Assembly: GCA_039178835.1 (NCBI GenBank)
Contig: JBCDFA010000003.1
Location: 1-64,000, forward strand
DNA from: AL-N1 sp039178835
Lineage (GTDB): Bacteria > Chloroflexota > Chloroflexia > Chloroflexales > Roseiflexaceae
Length of the DNA: 64,000 nt
Reading direction: 5' to 3'
Part shown: positions 15,708-24,091 of the stretch, piece by piece
Numbering within the stretch: the first letter of the stretch is position 1
Layout of the letters: the number at the start of each line of letters is the position of its first letter
Notes under the pieces: generated by a model
Told to the model about the DNA's origin: nothing
The model's input: only the letters and a program-made list of their open reading frames with translations
The model's database searches: none
Program-made: the position numbers and the translations under genes

Positions 15708-16451
15708 ATGGCAAACCCGAAGTATCACCGTGTGATGTTAAAGCTGAGCGGTGAAGCCCTCGCTGGCAATAAGCAAAATCCCATCGATGCCGATGTGCTG
15801 GATTACTATGCTCAGGAAATTGAACGTGTTCTTGAACACAACGTAGAGATGGCTGTCGTACTTGGCGGGGGCAATATCTGGCGTGGGAATCAATCTATCG
15901 CACAGGGCATGGATGCGGCACAGTCCCATTATATGGGGATGCTGGCCACGATTATTAATGCACTGGCTCTCCAAGATGCTCTGGAACGGCGAGGTGTTTT
16001 TACACGTGCTATGACCGCGATTAAAATGGACGAAGTAGCAGAAACATATATTCGGCGTCGTGCGACCCGCCATTTGGAAAAAGGGCGGGTTATTATTTTG
16101 GCGGCAGGAACTGGTAATCCATATTTCTCAACCGATTCAGCAGCGGCTCTGCGTGCCGCTGAGGTTCATGCGGAAGTTATTCTAATGGCCAAGCATGGTG
16201 TTGATGGAGTATATACTGCTGATCCACGCCAGGATCCAACTGCGACGCGCTTTGACCATATTACTTACATGGATGCACTCAGTCGTGGTCTTGCTGTGAT
16301 GGATAGCACTGCATTGACGTTTTGTTTGGATAATGACATTCCTATTATTGTGTTTGACTCGATGGAGGCTGGAAACATTGAGCGTATTGTGCTAGGTGAG
16401 CATGTTGGGACCCTCATTAGCAAACACGATAGCCGATCTGCGATTGTATAG
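15708..16451 (+). CDS. pyrH: Uridylate kinase (UMP kinase)
   Basis: Phosphorylates UMP to UDP with ATP in pyrimidine nucleotide synthesis. Amino-acid-kinase fold motifs are present: VMLKLSGEALAG at the N-terminus, VVLGGGNIWRG, the TDSAAALRAAE substrate loop, and GVDGVYTADPR. Its 247 residues match the bacterial homohexameric enzyme. It lies in the standard order between tsf and frr. The ATG follows a weak AGGTG site. Confidence 0.97.
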   Translation: MANPKYHRVMLKLSGEALAGNKQNPIDADVLDYYAQEIERVLEHNVEMAVVLGGGNIWRGNQSIAQGMDAAQSHYMGMLATIINALALQDALERRGVFTRAMTAIKMDEVAETYIRRRATRHLEKGRVIILAAGTGNPYFSTDSAAALRAAEVHAEVILMAKHGVDGVYTADPRQDPTATRFDHITYMDALSRGLAVMDSTALTFCLDNDIPIIVFDSMEAGNIERIVLGEHVGTLISKHDSRSAIV

Positions 16452-16487
16452 CTAGATGCACATCTGGCAAGTAATGTGAGGTTGATT

Positions 16488-17045
16488 ATGGTAGACGATG
16501 TCTTACAAGAAACTGAAACACGTATGAAAAAATCGGTTGAGGCGTTACGTCATAATTTAGCAACCATCCGCACGGGCCGGGCATCGCCAGCATTGGTAGA
16601 GCACTTATCGATTGATGCGTATGGCACTTCTATGCCACTCAACCAACTGGCTGGAATTAGCGTTCCAGAAGCGCGCATGTTGTTGGTGCAACCGTATGAC
16701 GCCAGTACGATTAAAGATATTGAAAAAGCCATTCAAAATTCGGAGCTTGGCATCAACCCGTCAAATGATGGTCGTACTATCCGCCTGGTTATTCCACAGC
16801 TTACCGAAGAACGTCGTCGTGATCTCACTAAACAGGTGCGTGCACGGGTTGAAGAGAGTAAAGTTGCGCTACGGAATATTCGGCGTGATGCGCTTGATGA
16901 AGTGCGGCAATTAGAAACAGACAAGCAGATCTCCGAAGATGATCATCGCCGTGCCCAAGATCGCGTCCAGGATGTCACAAACCGCTACACACGTGAGATG
17001 GATCAGATTGGTGAGACCAAAGAAGCTGAGGTCATGGAAGTCTAA
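16488..17045 (+). CDS. frr: Ribosome recycling factor
   Basis: With EF-G it splits post-termination ribosomes. The family hallmarks are seen: RTGRASPALVEHL, YGTSMPLNQLA, the PEARMLLVQPYD stretch, and DGRTIRLVIPQLTEERR. From the ATG at 16488 the protein has 185 residues, exactly the usual size; TGAGG lies six bases upstream. A GTG at 16476 would add four residues and overlaps that ribosome site, so it is less likely. Confidence 0.97.
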   Translation: MVDDVLQETETRMKKSVEALRHNLATIRTGRASPALVEHLSIDAYGTSMPLNQLAGISVPEARMLLVQPYDASTIKDIEKAIQNSELGINPSNDGRTIRLVIPQLTEERRRDLTKQVRARVEESKVALRNIRRDALDEVRQLETDKQISEDDHRRAQDRVQDVTNRYTREMDQIGETKEAEVMEV

Positions 17046-17151
17046 AACCACAGCAATCTAGCATGTGATGATTGAATTCTGGGTGAAGGCTACCTTTTGG
17101 ATGTGTTGCTTCATTAAAGCTGCTAGCCTGATGTAGGATACATGAACAACT

Positions 17152-17871
17152 ATGATGTCGGAACAGCAAGAAATTCTCAAAGTACCAGAACATATTGCGA
17201 TTATTATGGATGGGAATGGCCGTTGGGCAAAGCAACGTGGCCTCCCCCGGCTTGCTGGACATCGGGCAGGTACGGAGAATATTCGTAAAATTCTTATGGA
17301 GTGTGTAAGTCTTGGTGTCCGTCATCTTACGCTCTATGCATTCTCGACGGAAAACTGGAAACGCCCACGTTTAGAAATTAGTGGGCTCATGAATATTCTG
17401 AGTGAGTTTATTGATAGCCAGTTAGCAGAGTTACACGAAGAACAGGTGCAATTACGCCATGTTGGTCGTATGGAAGACCTGTCATCAGTACTGCAGCACA
17501 AAATTCGTGAAGCTATTGCGTTAACACAGAGTAATACACGCTTGATTTTAACAGTTGCACTCAATTATGGTGGCCGTGCTGATATTGTTGATGCGGTACG
17601 TCGTATCATCGCACACGGTGTCCCGCTTGAGTCCATTAACGAAGAGTGTCTTGCTGAACATCTTTCAACCTACCCCACGCCTGATCCTGATCTCATTATT
17701 CGTACCAGTGGTGAATGGCGCCTTTCCAATTTTCTTGTTTGGGAAGCTGCTTACAGTGAATATTGGACAACGACCACGTATTGGCCAGACTTTGGGCCAG
17801 ACCAGCTAAAACAGGCTATTCGTGATTATGGACGGCGAAAACGACGATTCGGTGGTCTCTCGGAAGATTAG
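17152..17871 (+). CDS. uppS: Isoprenyl transferase (undecaprenyl diphosphate synthase type)
   Basis: A cis-prenyltransferase that extends farnesyl diphosphate with isopentenyl diphosphate to make the lipid carrier for cell-wall synthesis. Motifs: HIAIIMDGNGRWAKQRGLPR with the catalytic Asp, GHRAGTENIRKI, LTLYAFSTENWKRP, and LIIRTSGEWRLSNFLVWEAA. Length of 239 is normal. The first two codons are both ATG, so the start may be 17152 or 17155. Its 3' end overlaps cdsA by about 50 bases. Confidence 0.95.
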   Translation: MMSEQQEILKVPEHIAIIMDGNGRWAKQRGLPRLAGHRAGTENIRKILMECVSLGVRHLTLYAFSTENWKRPRLEISGLMNILSEFIDSQLAELHEEQVQLRHVGRMEDLSSVLQHKIREAIALTQSNTRLILTVALNYGGRADIVDAVRRIIAHGVPLESINEECLAEHLSTYPTPDPDLIIRTSGEWRLSNFLVWEAAYSEYWTTTTYWPDFGPDQLKQAIRDYGRRKRRFGGLSED

Positions 17872-18724
17872 GAGTTCCTTGTCTCAACGTTTATTGAGCG
17901 CTGCCATCCTCATTCCCTTGTTGCTGACACTTGCGTGGAGTTACTGGGGAGTGGTCATCATAGTATGTACCCTCACCATTGTTGGTTTGCGTGAGTTGTA
18001 TATCATTCTCCAGCATGGGGGCTATAATCCACGTTTTAGGGTTGGCTATACAATAGGTGTCGCACTATGTCTGGCAAGTGCATTTAAGCAGTTTCTTGAT
18101 GTGACTTTTGATCTTACCTTGCTGGTCTTATTTGGTGCGGTCATTGTAAGCCTGGTAGTTGAAATATGCCGTTATGAAGAGCATTCCAAAATGCTGGCAA
18201 ACTGGGCATTGACTCTTGCTGGATCCTTCTACATTGGTGGTGCCTTCTGTCATTTTATTCTATTACGCTCGCTTGAGACACCGCTGGAAGCGAGCTTGTT
18301 TGGTTTGGTTCCAATGCCGCTTGGCACTGCTTGGATCTACCTTGTCTTTGGTATTACTTGGTTGCAAGATACCATGGCCTATCTTGTCGGGCGTGCCTTT
18401 GGGCGGCACAAATTAGCGCCTATTTTGAGCCCCAAGAAGACATGGGAGGGTGCATATGGTGGTATGGCTATTTCTATCATTGTGGGAATTACGTTTGTTC
18501 CTCTTTTTGGTTTGCCTATTCCACTTTGGTTAGGGGCTTTGTTGGGTGCTGTTGGAGGTATTGCCGGGCCCCTAGGCGATCTTGCCGAGTCGTTTTTTAA
18601 GCGTCAGGTAGGCCTCAAAGATGCTGGTCATCTTATACCTGGTCATGGTGGTCTTCTTGACCGTACAGATAGCCTCTTTTTTGTTACTCCTGTTTTGTTT
18701 TATTGCATTCTTCTTCTTACATAG
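17822..18724 (+). CDS. cdsA: Phosphatidate cytidylyltransferase (CDP-diglyceride synthase)
   Basis: An integral membrane enzyme making CDP-diacylglycerol from phosphatidate and CTP, the branch point to phospholipids. About eight hydrophobic segments are visible. The C-terminal family signature is intact: ESFFKRQVGLKDAGHLIPGH followed by GGLLDRTDS. The start is uncertain because the frame overlaps the end of uppS; GTG 17822 and ATG 17828 are both possible, implying translational coupling. It ends 209 bases before the rseP-like gene; dxr, often present in this cluster, is absent here. Confidence 0.93.
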   Translation: MIMDGENDDSVVSRKIRSSLSQRLLSAAILIPLLLTLAWSYWGVVIIVCTLTIVGLRELYIILQHGGYNPRFRVGYTIGVALCLASAFKQFLDVTFDLTLLVLFGAVIVSLVVEICRYEEHSKMLANWALTLAGSFYIGGAFCHFILLRSLETPLEASLFGLVPMPLGTAWIYLVFGITWLQDTMAYLVGRAFGRHKLAPILSPKKTWEGAYGGMAISIIVGITFVPLFGLPIPLWLGALLGAVGGIAGPLGDLAESFFKRQVGLKDAGHLIPGHGGLLDRTDSLFFVTPVLFYCILLLT

Positions 18725-18933
18725 GTGTTCCATATTATTAGCTATTTGGCTCTGTGATAGGGTGTATGCGTAGCTTAAATGGTTGACAGCCCATGGTCGA
18801 TGGAGTACACTACCTCATTATAAAGAATATCGATCAAGCAGGTTTAAGTATACGCGAACGATGTTTGCCTTCTGGTGCCACTATGTCATCTCTCTCGTAT
18901 TAGCAGGTACCTGTATAACGAAGGAGTCTCCTT

Positions 18934-20037
18934 TTGGATAGCTTTATCGGCGGCCTAGTGACCATGACAGCTTTTATCTTTATGTTGGGGCTGTTAGTGT
19001 TTGTACACGAGCTAGGTCATTTTCTTACAGCTCGACGGTTTGGTATTAAAGTGGACGAATTTGGTTTTGGATATCCTCCTCGTGCAGCCGTCCTATTTGA
19101 GCATGACGGTGTCAAGTACACCCTCAACTGGCTTCCAATTGGAGGATTTGTTCGTTTTGGGGGTGAGGGTGAAGAGATTTATGGTGTAGGGAGCCTATCA
19201 ATGGCCGCGCCCTGGAAGAAGATTCTGGTACTGCTGGCCGGACCATTAATGAACTTAGTGCTCACATTTGTTATTTTCGCCGGTTTGATAATGGTGAACG
19301 GAGCTACTACCGTTGATACCGTGATCGATACCGTGTATGAGGATACACCAGCGGAAGCTGCTGGTTTTGCTTCCGGTGACCGATTTGTGGAGTTTGGTGG
19401 TGTTACCATCGAATCAGGTGATACCAGATCTGTGACTACTGTCGCCGAAGAAAATGCTGGAGACCCTACCGAGGTAGTAGTTGAGCGTGGTGGAGAACTG
19501 GTCACCCTTGAGGTTGTGCCTGGTCCATGGTCAACAGATGATGGAGTGGAACGAGTCGGGCTTGGTATCCTCTACGAAAATGAGGTTGAACAAGTTGGCC
19601 CGTTACAGGCTATCGGTATGGGTTTTACGAGAACTTTCGTTGTGCTTGGTGTCTTTATGGATAGCATCGGGCAGTTAGTAGGTAGTTTGTTTGGCCAAAG
19701 TGAGCCTGTTGAGGGTGGAGTTGCTGGAGTTGTAGGCATTGCACGTGGCACAGGCGAGATTATCGAACGTGATGGCTTTACCGGATTTTGGTATTGGACA
19801 GCACTGATAAGTCTGAATTTGTTTGTTATCAACTTATTGCCTATCCCGGCGCTGGACGGCAGTCATATTATGTTTTCACTGATCGAGATTATCCGCCGTG
19901 GGAAAAAGATACCTCCTGAAAAAGAAGCCATGGTCCATGCGGTGGGCTTTATCATGGTATTAGGGCTTATGGTGGTAGTGACCATTTCTGACGTGGCCCA
20001 ATGGATTAGCGGTCAACCTGTGCTTCCGGGTGGTTAG
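18934..20037 (+). CDS. rseP: RseP-type site-2 membrane metalloprotease
   Basis: An intramembrane zinc protease of the S2P family, which in other bacteria cleaves anti-sigma factors or residual signal peptides. The zinc motif is HELGH near residue 26; the third ligand motif is NLLPIPALDG near 305; a PDZ domain (about 120-200) lies between the membrane segments. At 367 residues it has a single PDZ rather than the two of E. coli RseP. The start is TTG directly after AAGGAG. The sequence AAGGA-GTC-TCCTT places this ribosome site in a small hairpin. Seventeen bases downstream begins the split Cas4-like pair, suggesting co-transcription. Confidence 0.93.
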   Translation: MDSFIGGLVTMTAFIFMLGLLVFVHELGHFLTARRFGIKVDEFGFGYPPRAAVLFEHDGVKYTLNWLPIGGFVRFGGEGEEIYGVGSLSMAAPWKKILVLLAGPLMNLVLTFVIFAGLIMVNGATTVDTVIDTVYEDTPAEAAGFASGDRFVEFGGVTIESGDTRSVTTVAEENAGDPTEVVVERGGELVTLEVVPGPWSTDDGVERVGLGILYENEVEQVGPLQAIGMGFTRTFVVLGVFMDSIGQLVGSLFGQSEPVEGGVAGVVGIARGTGEIIERDGFTGFWYWTALISLNLFVINLLPIPALDGSHIMFSLIEIIRRGKKIPPEKEAMVHAVGFIMVLGLMVVVTISDVAQWISGQPVLPGG

Positions 20038-20054
20038 CATAGCAGGAAACCATT

Positions 20055-20306
20055 TTGAGCGAACGCAAAATAACTAAAAAGCGTCAGACTATTCGTGCAA
20101 GCGAGGTGGGTGAATATATTTATTGTGCACGTTCCTGGTGGCTACATCGTGTTGTTGGGCTTGAACCACTTTATCCTGAACGTCGTGAGCGTGGCGAGAT
20201 GCTCCACCAACGACATGGGCAAATGGTTGCTGGAAGCAGTCTATTGTTGAGTGTGGCAATCATCCTTGCCCTTCTGGTTATCTTACTCGTGGTTGTGGGG
20301 GCCTAA
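20055..20306 (+). CDS. N-terminal half of a split, membrane-anchored Cas4-like nuclease
   Basis: An 83-residue protein. Residues 12-55 match the N-terminus of Cas4/RecB-type nucleases: GEYIYCARSWWLH carries the first Fe-S cysteine (Cys24) and RGEMLHQRHG carries the motif-I histidine (His51). Residues 61-82 form one hydrophobic transmembrane helix, after which the protein stops. The stop TAA shares its last A with the ATG of the next gene (TAATG), so translation is probably coupled. The missing catalytic residues are in that next protein. The start is TTG with AGGA upstream. It follows rseP by 17 bases. Assignment rests on motif order over the two genes together. Confidence 0.7.
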   Translation: MSERKITKKRQTIRASEVGEYIYCARSWWLHRVVGLEPLYPERRERGEMLHQRHGQMVAGSSLLLSVAIILALLVILLVVVGA

Positions 20307-20818
20307 TGCCTATCTCATTGATCTTGGCGATACTGCTTCTGGCCATTGTGTGTGGTGTCTGGTCGATCACCTTACGTCGTCGTACTGGGTTGCCATGGGC
20401 TCCCATTACATATCGCGATACAAATGCACACCAGCCTGAGAAAGCCCTATTCGCGCGACGGATAGGGCTTACAGGTAAACCAGACTACATTCTCGAACTA
20501 CGTACTCATTCGATACCTGTAGAGGTCAAACCAGGCCGTACTGCCCATCGTCCATACGAGTCTGATTTAATGCAATTGGCAGCATACTGTTTACTTATCG
20601 AAGAAACTAGTGGTGTGGCACCTCCATATGGATTATTACGCTATGCTGAACACACGTTTCGTCTTGACTATACACCACACGTTCGTGAACGTATTCTGAC
20701 CATCGTCGCAGAAATGCGTGATTTATTGGAAGAGAATGATTGTGTACGAAGCCATAACGATGTTTACCGTTGTCGCAGTTGTGGGTTTTTTGACCAATGT
20801 GAAGATGCACTGGTCTAA
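20306..20818 (+). CDS. C-terminal half of a split, membrane-anchored Cas4-like PD-(D/E)XK nuclease
   Basis: A 170-residue protein that begins with a transmembrane helix (about 2-20) and continues with the catalytic core of a Cas4-type nuclease: Asp60 in GLTGKPDYI, Glu73 and Lys75 in IPVEVKPGR, and the QxxxY motif Gln90/Tyr94 in QLAAYC. The C-terminal Fe-S ligands are Cys156, Cys159 and Cys165 in YRCRSCGFFDQCE. The first cysteine and motif-I histidine are in the preceding protein, with which it overlaps by one base. Together the two would place the nuclease on the inner membrane face, joined by a two-helix hairpin broken at its turn. No cas1, cas2 or CRISPR repeats are nearby, so a CRISPR role is not supported. 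Confidence 0.75.
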   Translation: MPISLILAILLLAIVCGVWSITLRRRTGLPWAPITYRDTNAHQPEKALFARRIGLTGKPDYILELRTHSIPVEVKPGRTAHRPYESDLMQLAAYCLLIEETSGVAPPYGLLRYAEHTFRLDYTPHVRERILTIVAEMRDLLEENDCVRSHNDVYRCRSCGFFDQCEDALV

Positions 20819-20854
20819 TCTTACTATGTTGTAAAGTAAAGGTAGGACTATCTC

Positions 20855-21157
20855 GTGACAGAGAAAACAAAACAAACTGCGGTTGATCAACCACCGAGTC
20901 ACATTTTCGTTGTAACACGGGAAGTGTTGATTGAACGTATCGAAGCGCGTTTAGCAGGGCAGATCGATGACGCAACGCTGTCTTCCTGGGCTTTTGATCG
21001 TTTTTACGCTGAAGAAGTTGGCGCAGAAGATTATGCAGAGGGTCACGAGCCATTGATTGCAGAGGTACTTGATGCGCTCATGTTTGGTGATGATCCCGCG
21101 TTTTGTCTATCCGAAGTTGAGTTGCACGATTTAGTGAAACGGTTGAATGCGATATGA
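20855..21157 (+). CDS. Small acidic protein of unknown function
   Basis: A 100-residue protein with no recognised domain. It is acidic and predicted mostly helical (VTREVLIERIEARLAGQIDD; AFDRFYAEEVG). It starts with GTG after AGGA and overlaps the following zinc-ribbon-like gene by four bases (ATGA), so the two are translationally coupled. It sits 36 bases after the split Cas4-like pair on the same strand. The overlaps and even spacing argue for a real gene; no function is claimed. Confidence 0.65.
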   Translation: MTEKTKQTAVDQPPSHIFVVTREVLIERIEARLAGQIDDATLSSWAFDRFYAEEVGAEDYAEGHEPLIAEVLDALMFGDDPAFCLSEVELHDLVKRLNAI

Positions 21158-21516
21158 AAATCCGTCAACATCCCCAGATGAAAAATGTCCAGATAGGTGA
21201 CGAAATATATTTACGATCAAAATATATTTTTGCCCATGTGATTGAAGCATTTCCTGCCGCAGCATGCGTCAAAGTTGGTATGCTCTCGTTAAATGATCGT
21301 GGACATATCTCGTTGCTCATAACCCCTGAGCTTTGGCGTGCCGATGACATCGAAAATTTGAGTGCCTGTCGGTGTTGTGGTGCACGTGAGCATCTATTAC
21401 GTGAGCATACAGAAGGGATGCCTTTCTGCTTATGTGAGCATTGTTTAAAAACTGCCGCAGACCAACATCATCATTCTCATATAACTAACCACACATCAGA
21501 CACGTCTTCAGATTAG
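21154..21516 (+). CDS. Small protein with a zinc-ribbon-like cysteine cluster, unknown function
   Basis: A 120-residue protein. The N-terminal 70 residues appear beta-rich. The C-terminal part has CRCCG (about 72-76) and CLCEHC (about 92-97), a spacing that could hold a zinc ion, followed by a His-rich tail. It overlaps the preceding gene by four bases and ends the rseP-to-zinc-ribbon run. The next gene is convergent. I do not recognise the family. Confidence 0.6.
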   Translation: MKIRQHPQMKNVQIGDEIYLRSKYIFAHVIEAFPAAACVKVGMLSLNDRGHISLLITPELWRADDIENLSACRCCGAREHLLREHTEGMPFCLCEHCLKTAADQHHHSHITNHTSDTSSD

Positions 21517-21541
21517 CAATATATAAAAGTGGTACTGGTGA

Positions 21542-23086
21542 CTACTGGGGGTTAATTTGTGGCTGAAGAAAAATGTTACCATACTCATTTCCCCAGTATT
21601 CAGCAAGCGAACGACCTTCTACCAGAAACTGCACACCTGCAAACTCCACACCGGTTGACTCTGCAAGTGTAAATAGCGATGCAGTCGTTGTATGGATCGC
21701 TGCTGCACGATCAGTTGTATTGGTAAAGGGTGTGGTGAAGTCGAGAAGGACGACCCCCTGCTCAATACGCAGCCCACGCAATTCTGTGCCTTCAGGTATG
21801 ATTCGTTGTAGTGCACTGTCATAACTTCCGGGTCCTTCCAAAAGTGTCCGAATGGTCTCGGTCGCAGTTTGATTTGTGCGAGGAACAATCCGCATAACAC
21901 GTACATCATATCCATCTTTATTCAGGAAATAGAGTGGGAGCGGTGTGATTTCCAGATCCTGTGCAAGTAACCCATCTGGATCAAGGGGGTTGACCACAGG
22001 CCGTGCAATGGGTCCAGTGCCATCAATACCAACATTCTGCCCATTGACTTGCACTTGCACACGACTAATACTGTCCAACTCGGTGAGGGTTAAGACAAGC
22101 GCTTCTAACCCTCGCGTATCATTTTCTTTAACGGGGTAACGATCAAAATTAACCTGTGCAGTTTGGTTCCTGACTTCAAGATCGAGCAGTTGGGTTTCGG
22201 CGATAAAAGACGATTGTAGCGGGGCAGATATGCCTGCAATAAGTTCTTGAACGGCAGCGGAAGCGATCTGTTGATTGGAGACCTGTACATCTCTTTGTAC
22301 TGGAACAAATAAGCTTGCAGCATTGTCAACAAAGTAGAGTGTGATTGGAGTTGTTGCCACTGTTTGATTGGGTGTTGGGGTAAGTGGCTCACTTGTACTG
22401 GTTGGTGATGGTGTTGTAGGTGTTTTGGCTGTTTCTCCTGTTGCTTCAGGTGTCCTCGTTGCTGTTGATGATATATCTGGACTTGTAGTAGGCATATCTG
22501 TTGGTGCGATGTAGAGACGATTTTTGGTCGGTTCAGGTGATGGTGTGGGTGATGGTGTGCTGGTAGGAAGGGCTGTTGGTGTTGGCAGCACAGTTTCTTC
22601 CGTTACGTTGGGCAGCACCGGTGTCAGGACAGTGTCTGTCTGGTCCACGGGGGGCTCAGTTGTAGTCGGTACGGCTACCTCGCCGACTGGCCCATTCCCG
22701 ATGATATCATTCTCTTGTAGCAGTGCATTGATACCAGCTATCAGATAAACGGTGATAACGACCATGAGAGCAATCAAGATTGCAGTGTAGATAAGACGAT
22801 CACGCTGTGACAAAGTGCCTAGCCAGCCCTGCAATCCTTGAGCAGGCGTTCTTGATGGCGCTTCGCCAAATTCCGATATGGTTGTTGCAGTTGTAGGCAT
22901 ACTTAAACCCATGTATAATGGGCAATGCACATGATTGGTTGAAAGGCAAAAGTTTGCTTGATCAACCGGAATATTGAGTGGTTCACCACTCACATAACAA
23001 CGATGTTCTGCGGTCGGAGAGGCAAACCGTATGGATTGATTTTGTTTAAGTCCTATATATGGACAGTGTCCTGATGGCTCGGTCAT
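21542..23086 (-). CDS. Membrane-anchored GerMN-domain protein with Cys-rich N-terminal cap
   Basis: A 514-residue protein. Residues 8-58 are a cysteine-rich cap (CPYIGLKQNQSIRFASP, HRCYVSGEP, FCLSTNHVHCPLY) of a kind I associate with Chloroflexota surface or signalling proteins. One transmembrane helix follows at about 96-117. Then comes a long Thr/Pro/Ser-rich linker (about 135-245) and two GerMN domains (about 248-350 and 375-505), each with an extended strand pattern and the ITLYFVDN or LPLYFLNKDG opening. GerMN domains occur in spore germination proteins and in envelope proteins of non-sporulating bacteria; no sporulation role is implied. The domains should face outside. Partners are unknown. 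Confidence 0.8.
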   Translation of the reverse strand: MTEPSGHCPYIGLKQNQSIRFASPTAEHRCYVSGEPLNIPVDQANFCLSTNHVHCPLYMGLSMPTTATTISEFGEAPSRTPAQGLQGWLGTLSQRDRLIYTAILIALMVVITVYLIAGINALLQENDIIGNGPVGEVAVPTTTEPPVDQTDTVLTPVLPNVTEETVLPTPTALPTSTPSPTPSPEPTKNRLYIAPTDMPTTSPDISSTATRTPEATGETAKTPTTPSPTSTSEPLTPTPNQTVATTPITLYFVDNAASLFVPVQRDVQVSNQQIASAAVQELIAGISAPLQSSFIAETQLLDLEVRNQTAQVNFDRYPVKENDTRGLEALVLTLTELDSISRVQVQVNGQNVGIDGTGPIARPVVNPLDPDGLLAQDLEITPLPLYFLNKDGYDVRVMRIVPRTNQTATETIRTLLEGPGSYDSALQRIIPEGTELRGLRIEQGVVLLDFTTPFTNTTDRAAAIHTTTASLFTLAESTGVEFAGVQFLVEGRSLAEYWGNEYGNIFLQPQINPQ

Positions 23087-23320
23087 GATTATTTCTACGG
23101 CTCCTTTAAGCCTGATACGCGTGTTTTCTATTCATATTATATGGTTCGGATTGCGTCGCTGCAAAGCCTAACGATTACTACACGATTACGAAATGCATCC
23201 TATGAGTATTGTTGCATCGTCTTCCCCTCAATAGCTGTTCAAGGTAAGTTGTCGACATAATCTACTAGATACATCCCGTCGTAGATATAGTTGCACGGGT
23301 GTAAGCAGGAATGTATAACT

Positions 23321-24055
23321 ATGCGTGTTCTCATCATTTCTGACATTCATTCAAACTATGTTGCGCTTGAAACCGTTCTGTCCTGTGCTGGCTCGTTTGA
23401 TCAATTGTGGAACTTGGGAGACACGATTGGTTACGGGCCATGTCCCAATGAATGCATGGCATCAATGCGTAAGCTCGCAACAGTTATGATTGCTGGGAAT
23501 CATGACTTGGCTTGTCTGGGCAAGATCGATCTCAATGACTTTAACCCTGATGCACGATCTGCTAACTTGTGGAATGGTGAACAGTTGAAAACAGATCATC
23601 GAGCGGAACTGGAGGCCTTACCACCCAAGAAAGAGGTCGATGAACGTTTTATGGTAGCTCATGGAAGCCCACGTGAACCGGTTTGGGAGTATATGTTAAG
23701 TAGTGCCCAAGCCCGTATTAATTTTGCACTGTTTGAAAATCAGGTCTGTTTTATTGGCCATTCCCACGTCCCGCTGGTTTTCTTTGAGCACAGACAGGGC
23801 CATCATGATGAGGCAGTGATTTTGAAGGCTGGTCAAACTATCGAACTCGATGAAAAACAACGCTATTTTATCAACCCAGGAAGTGTCGGACAACCACGCG
23901 ATCAAGATCCTCGTTCTTCTTATGCTATATTGGACACTGATGCAAACACAGTGCGCCTGAATCGGGTTGAGTATGATATTGCTAAAACCCAGCGTCAAAT
24001 GCGGGAAGCGCGCCTGCCATCAGCCTTGATTCGTCGATTAGAATATGGTATGTAA
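23321..24055 (+). CDS. Metallophosphoesterase (YfcE/MJ0936-like)
   Basis: A calcineurin-like phosphoesterase. Motifs in order: DIHSN, GDTIGYGPCPNE, GNHD, AHGSP and GHSHVP, all with the metal-binding Asp, His and Asn residues present; the C-terminal INPGSVGQPRD motif is typical of the YfcE group. Most members hydrolyse phosphodiesters in vitro and physiological substrates are unclear. I chose ATG 23321 because it directly precedes the first strand (MRVLIISDIHSN); a TTG 30 bases upstream would add ten odd residues. It may be co-transcribed with the arginase-family gene 37 bases downstream. Confidence 0.88.
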   Translation: MRVLIISDIHSNYVALETVLSCAGSFDQLWNLGDTIGYGPCPNECMASMRKLATVMIAGNHDLACLGKIDLNDFNPDARSANLWNGEQLKTDHRAELEALPPKKEVDERFMVAHGSPREPVWEYMLSSAQARINFALFENQVCFIGHSHVPLVFFEHRQGHHDEAVILKAGQTIELDEKQRYFINPGSVGQPRDQDPRSSYAILDTDANTVRLNRVEYDIAKTQRQMREARLPSALIRRLEYGM

Positions 24056-24091
24056 CCTGATTTTGAAAACGGTAGAGAGGTAGCTATCTGT

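Noticed and set aside
18725..18933. Possible tRNA-like sequence around 18770
   Set aside because: The stretch GTAGCTTAAATGGTTGACAG resembles the D-arm region of a tRNA, but no acceptor stem, anticodon arm or T-loop can be folded.
20306..20818. CRISPR association of the Cas4-like protein
   Set aside because: No repeat-spacer array and no cas1/cas2 or effector gene is present anywhere in the window.
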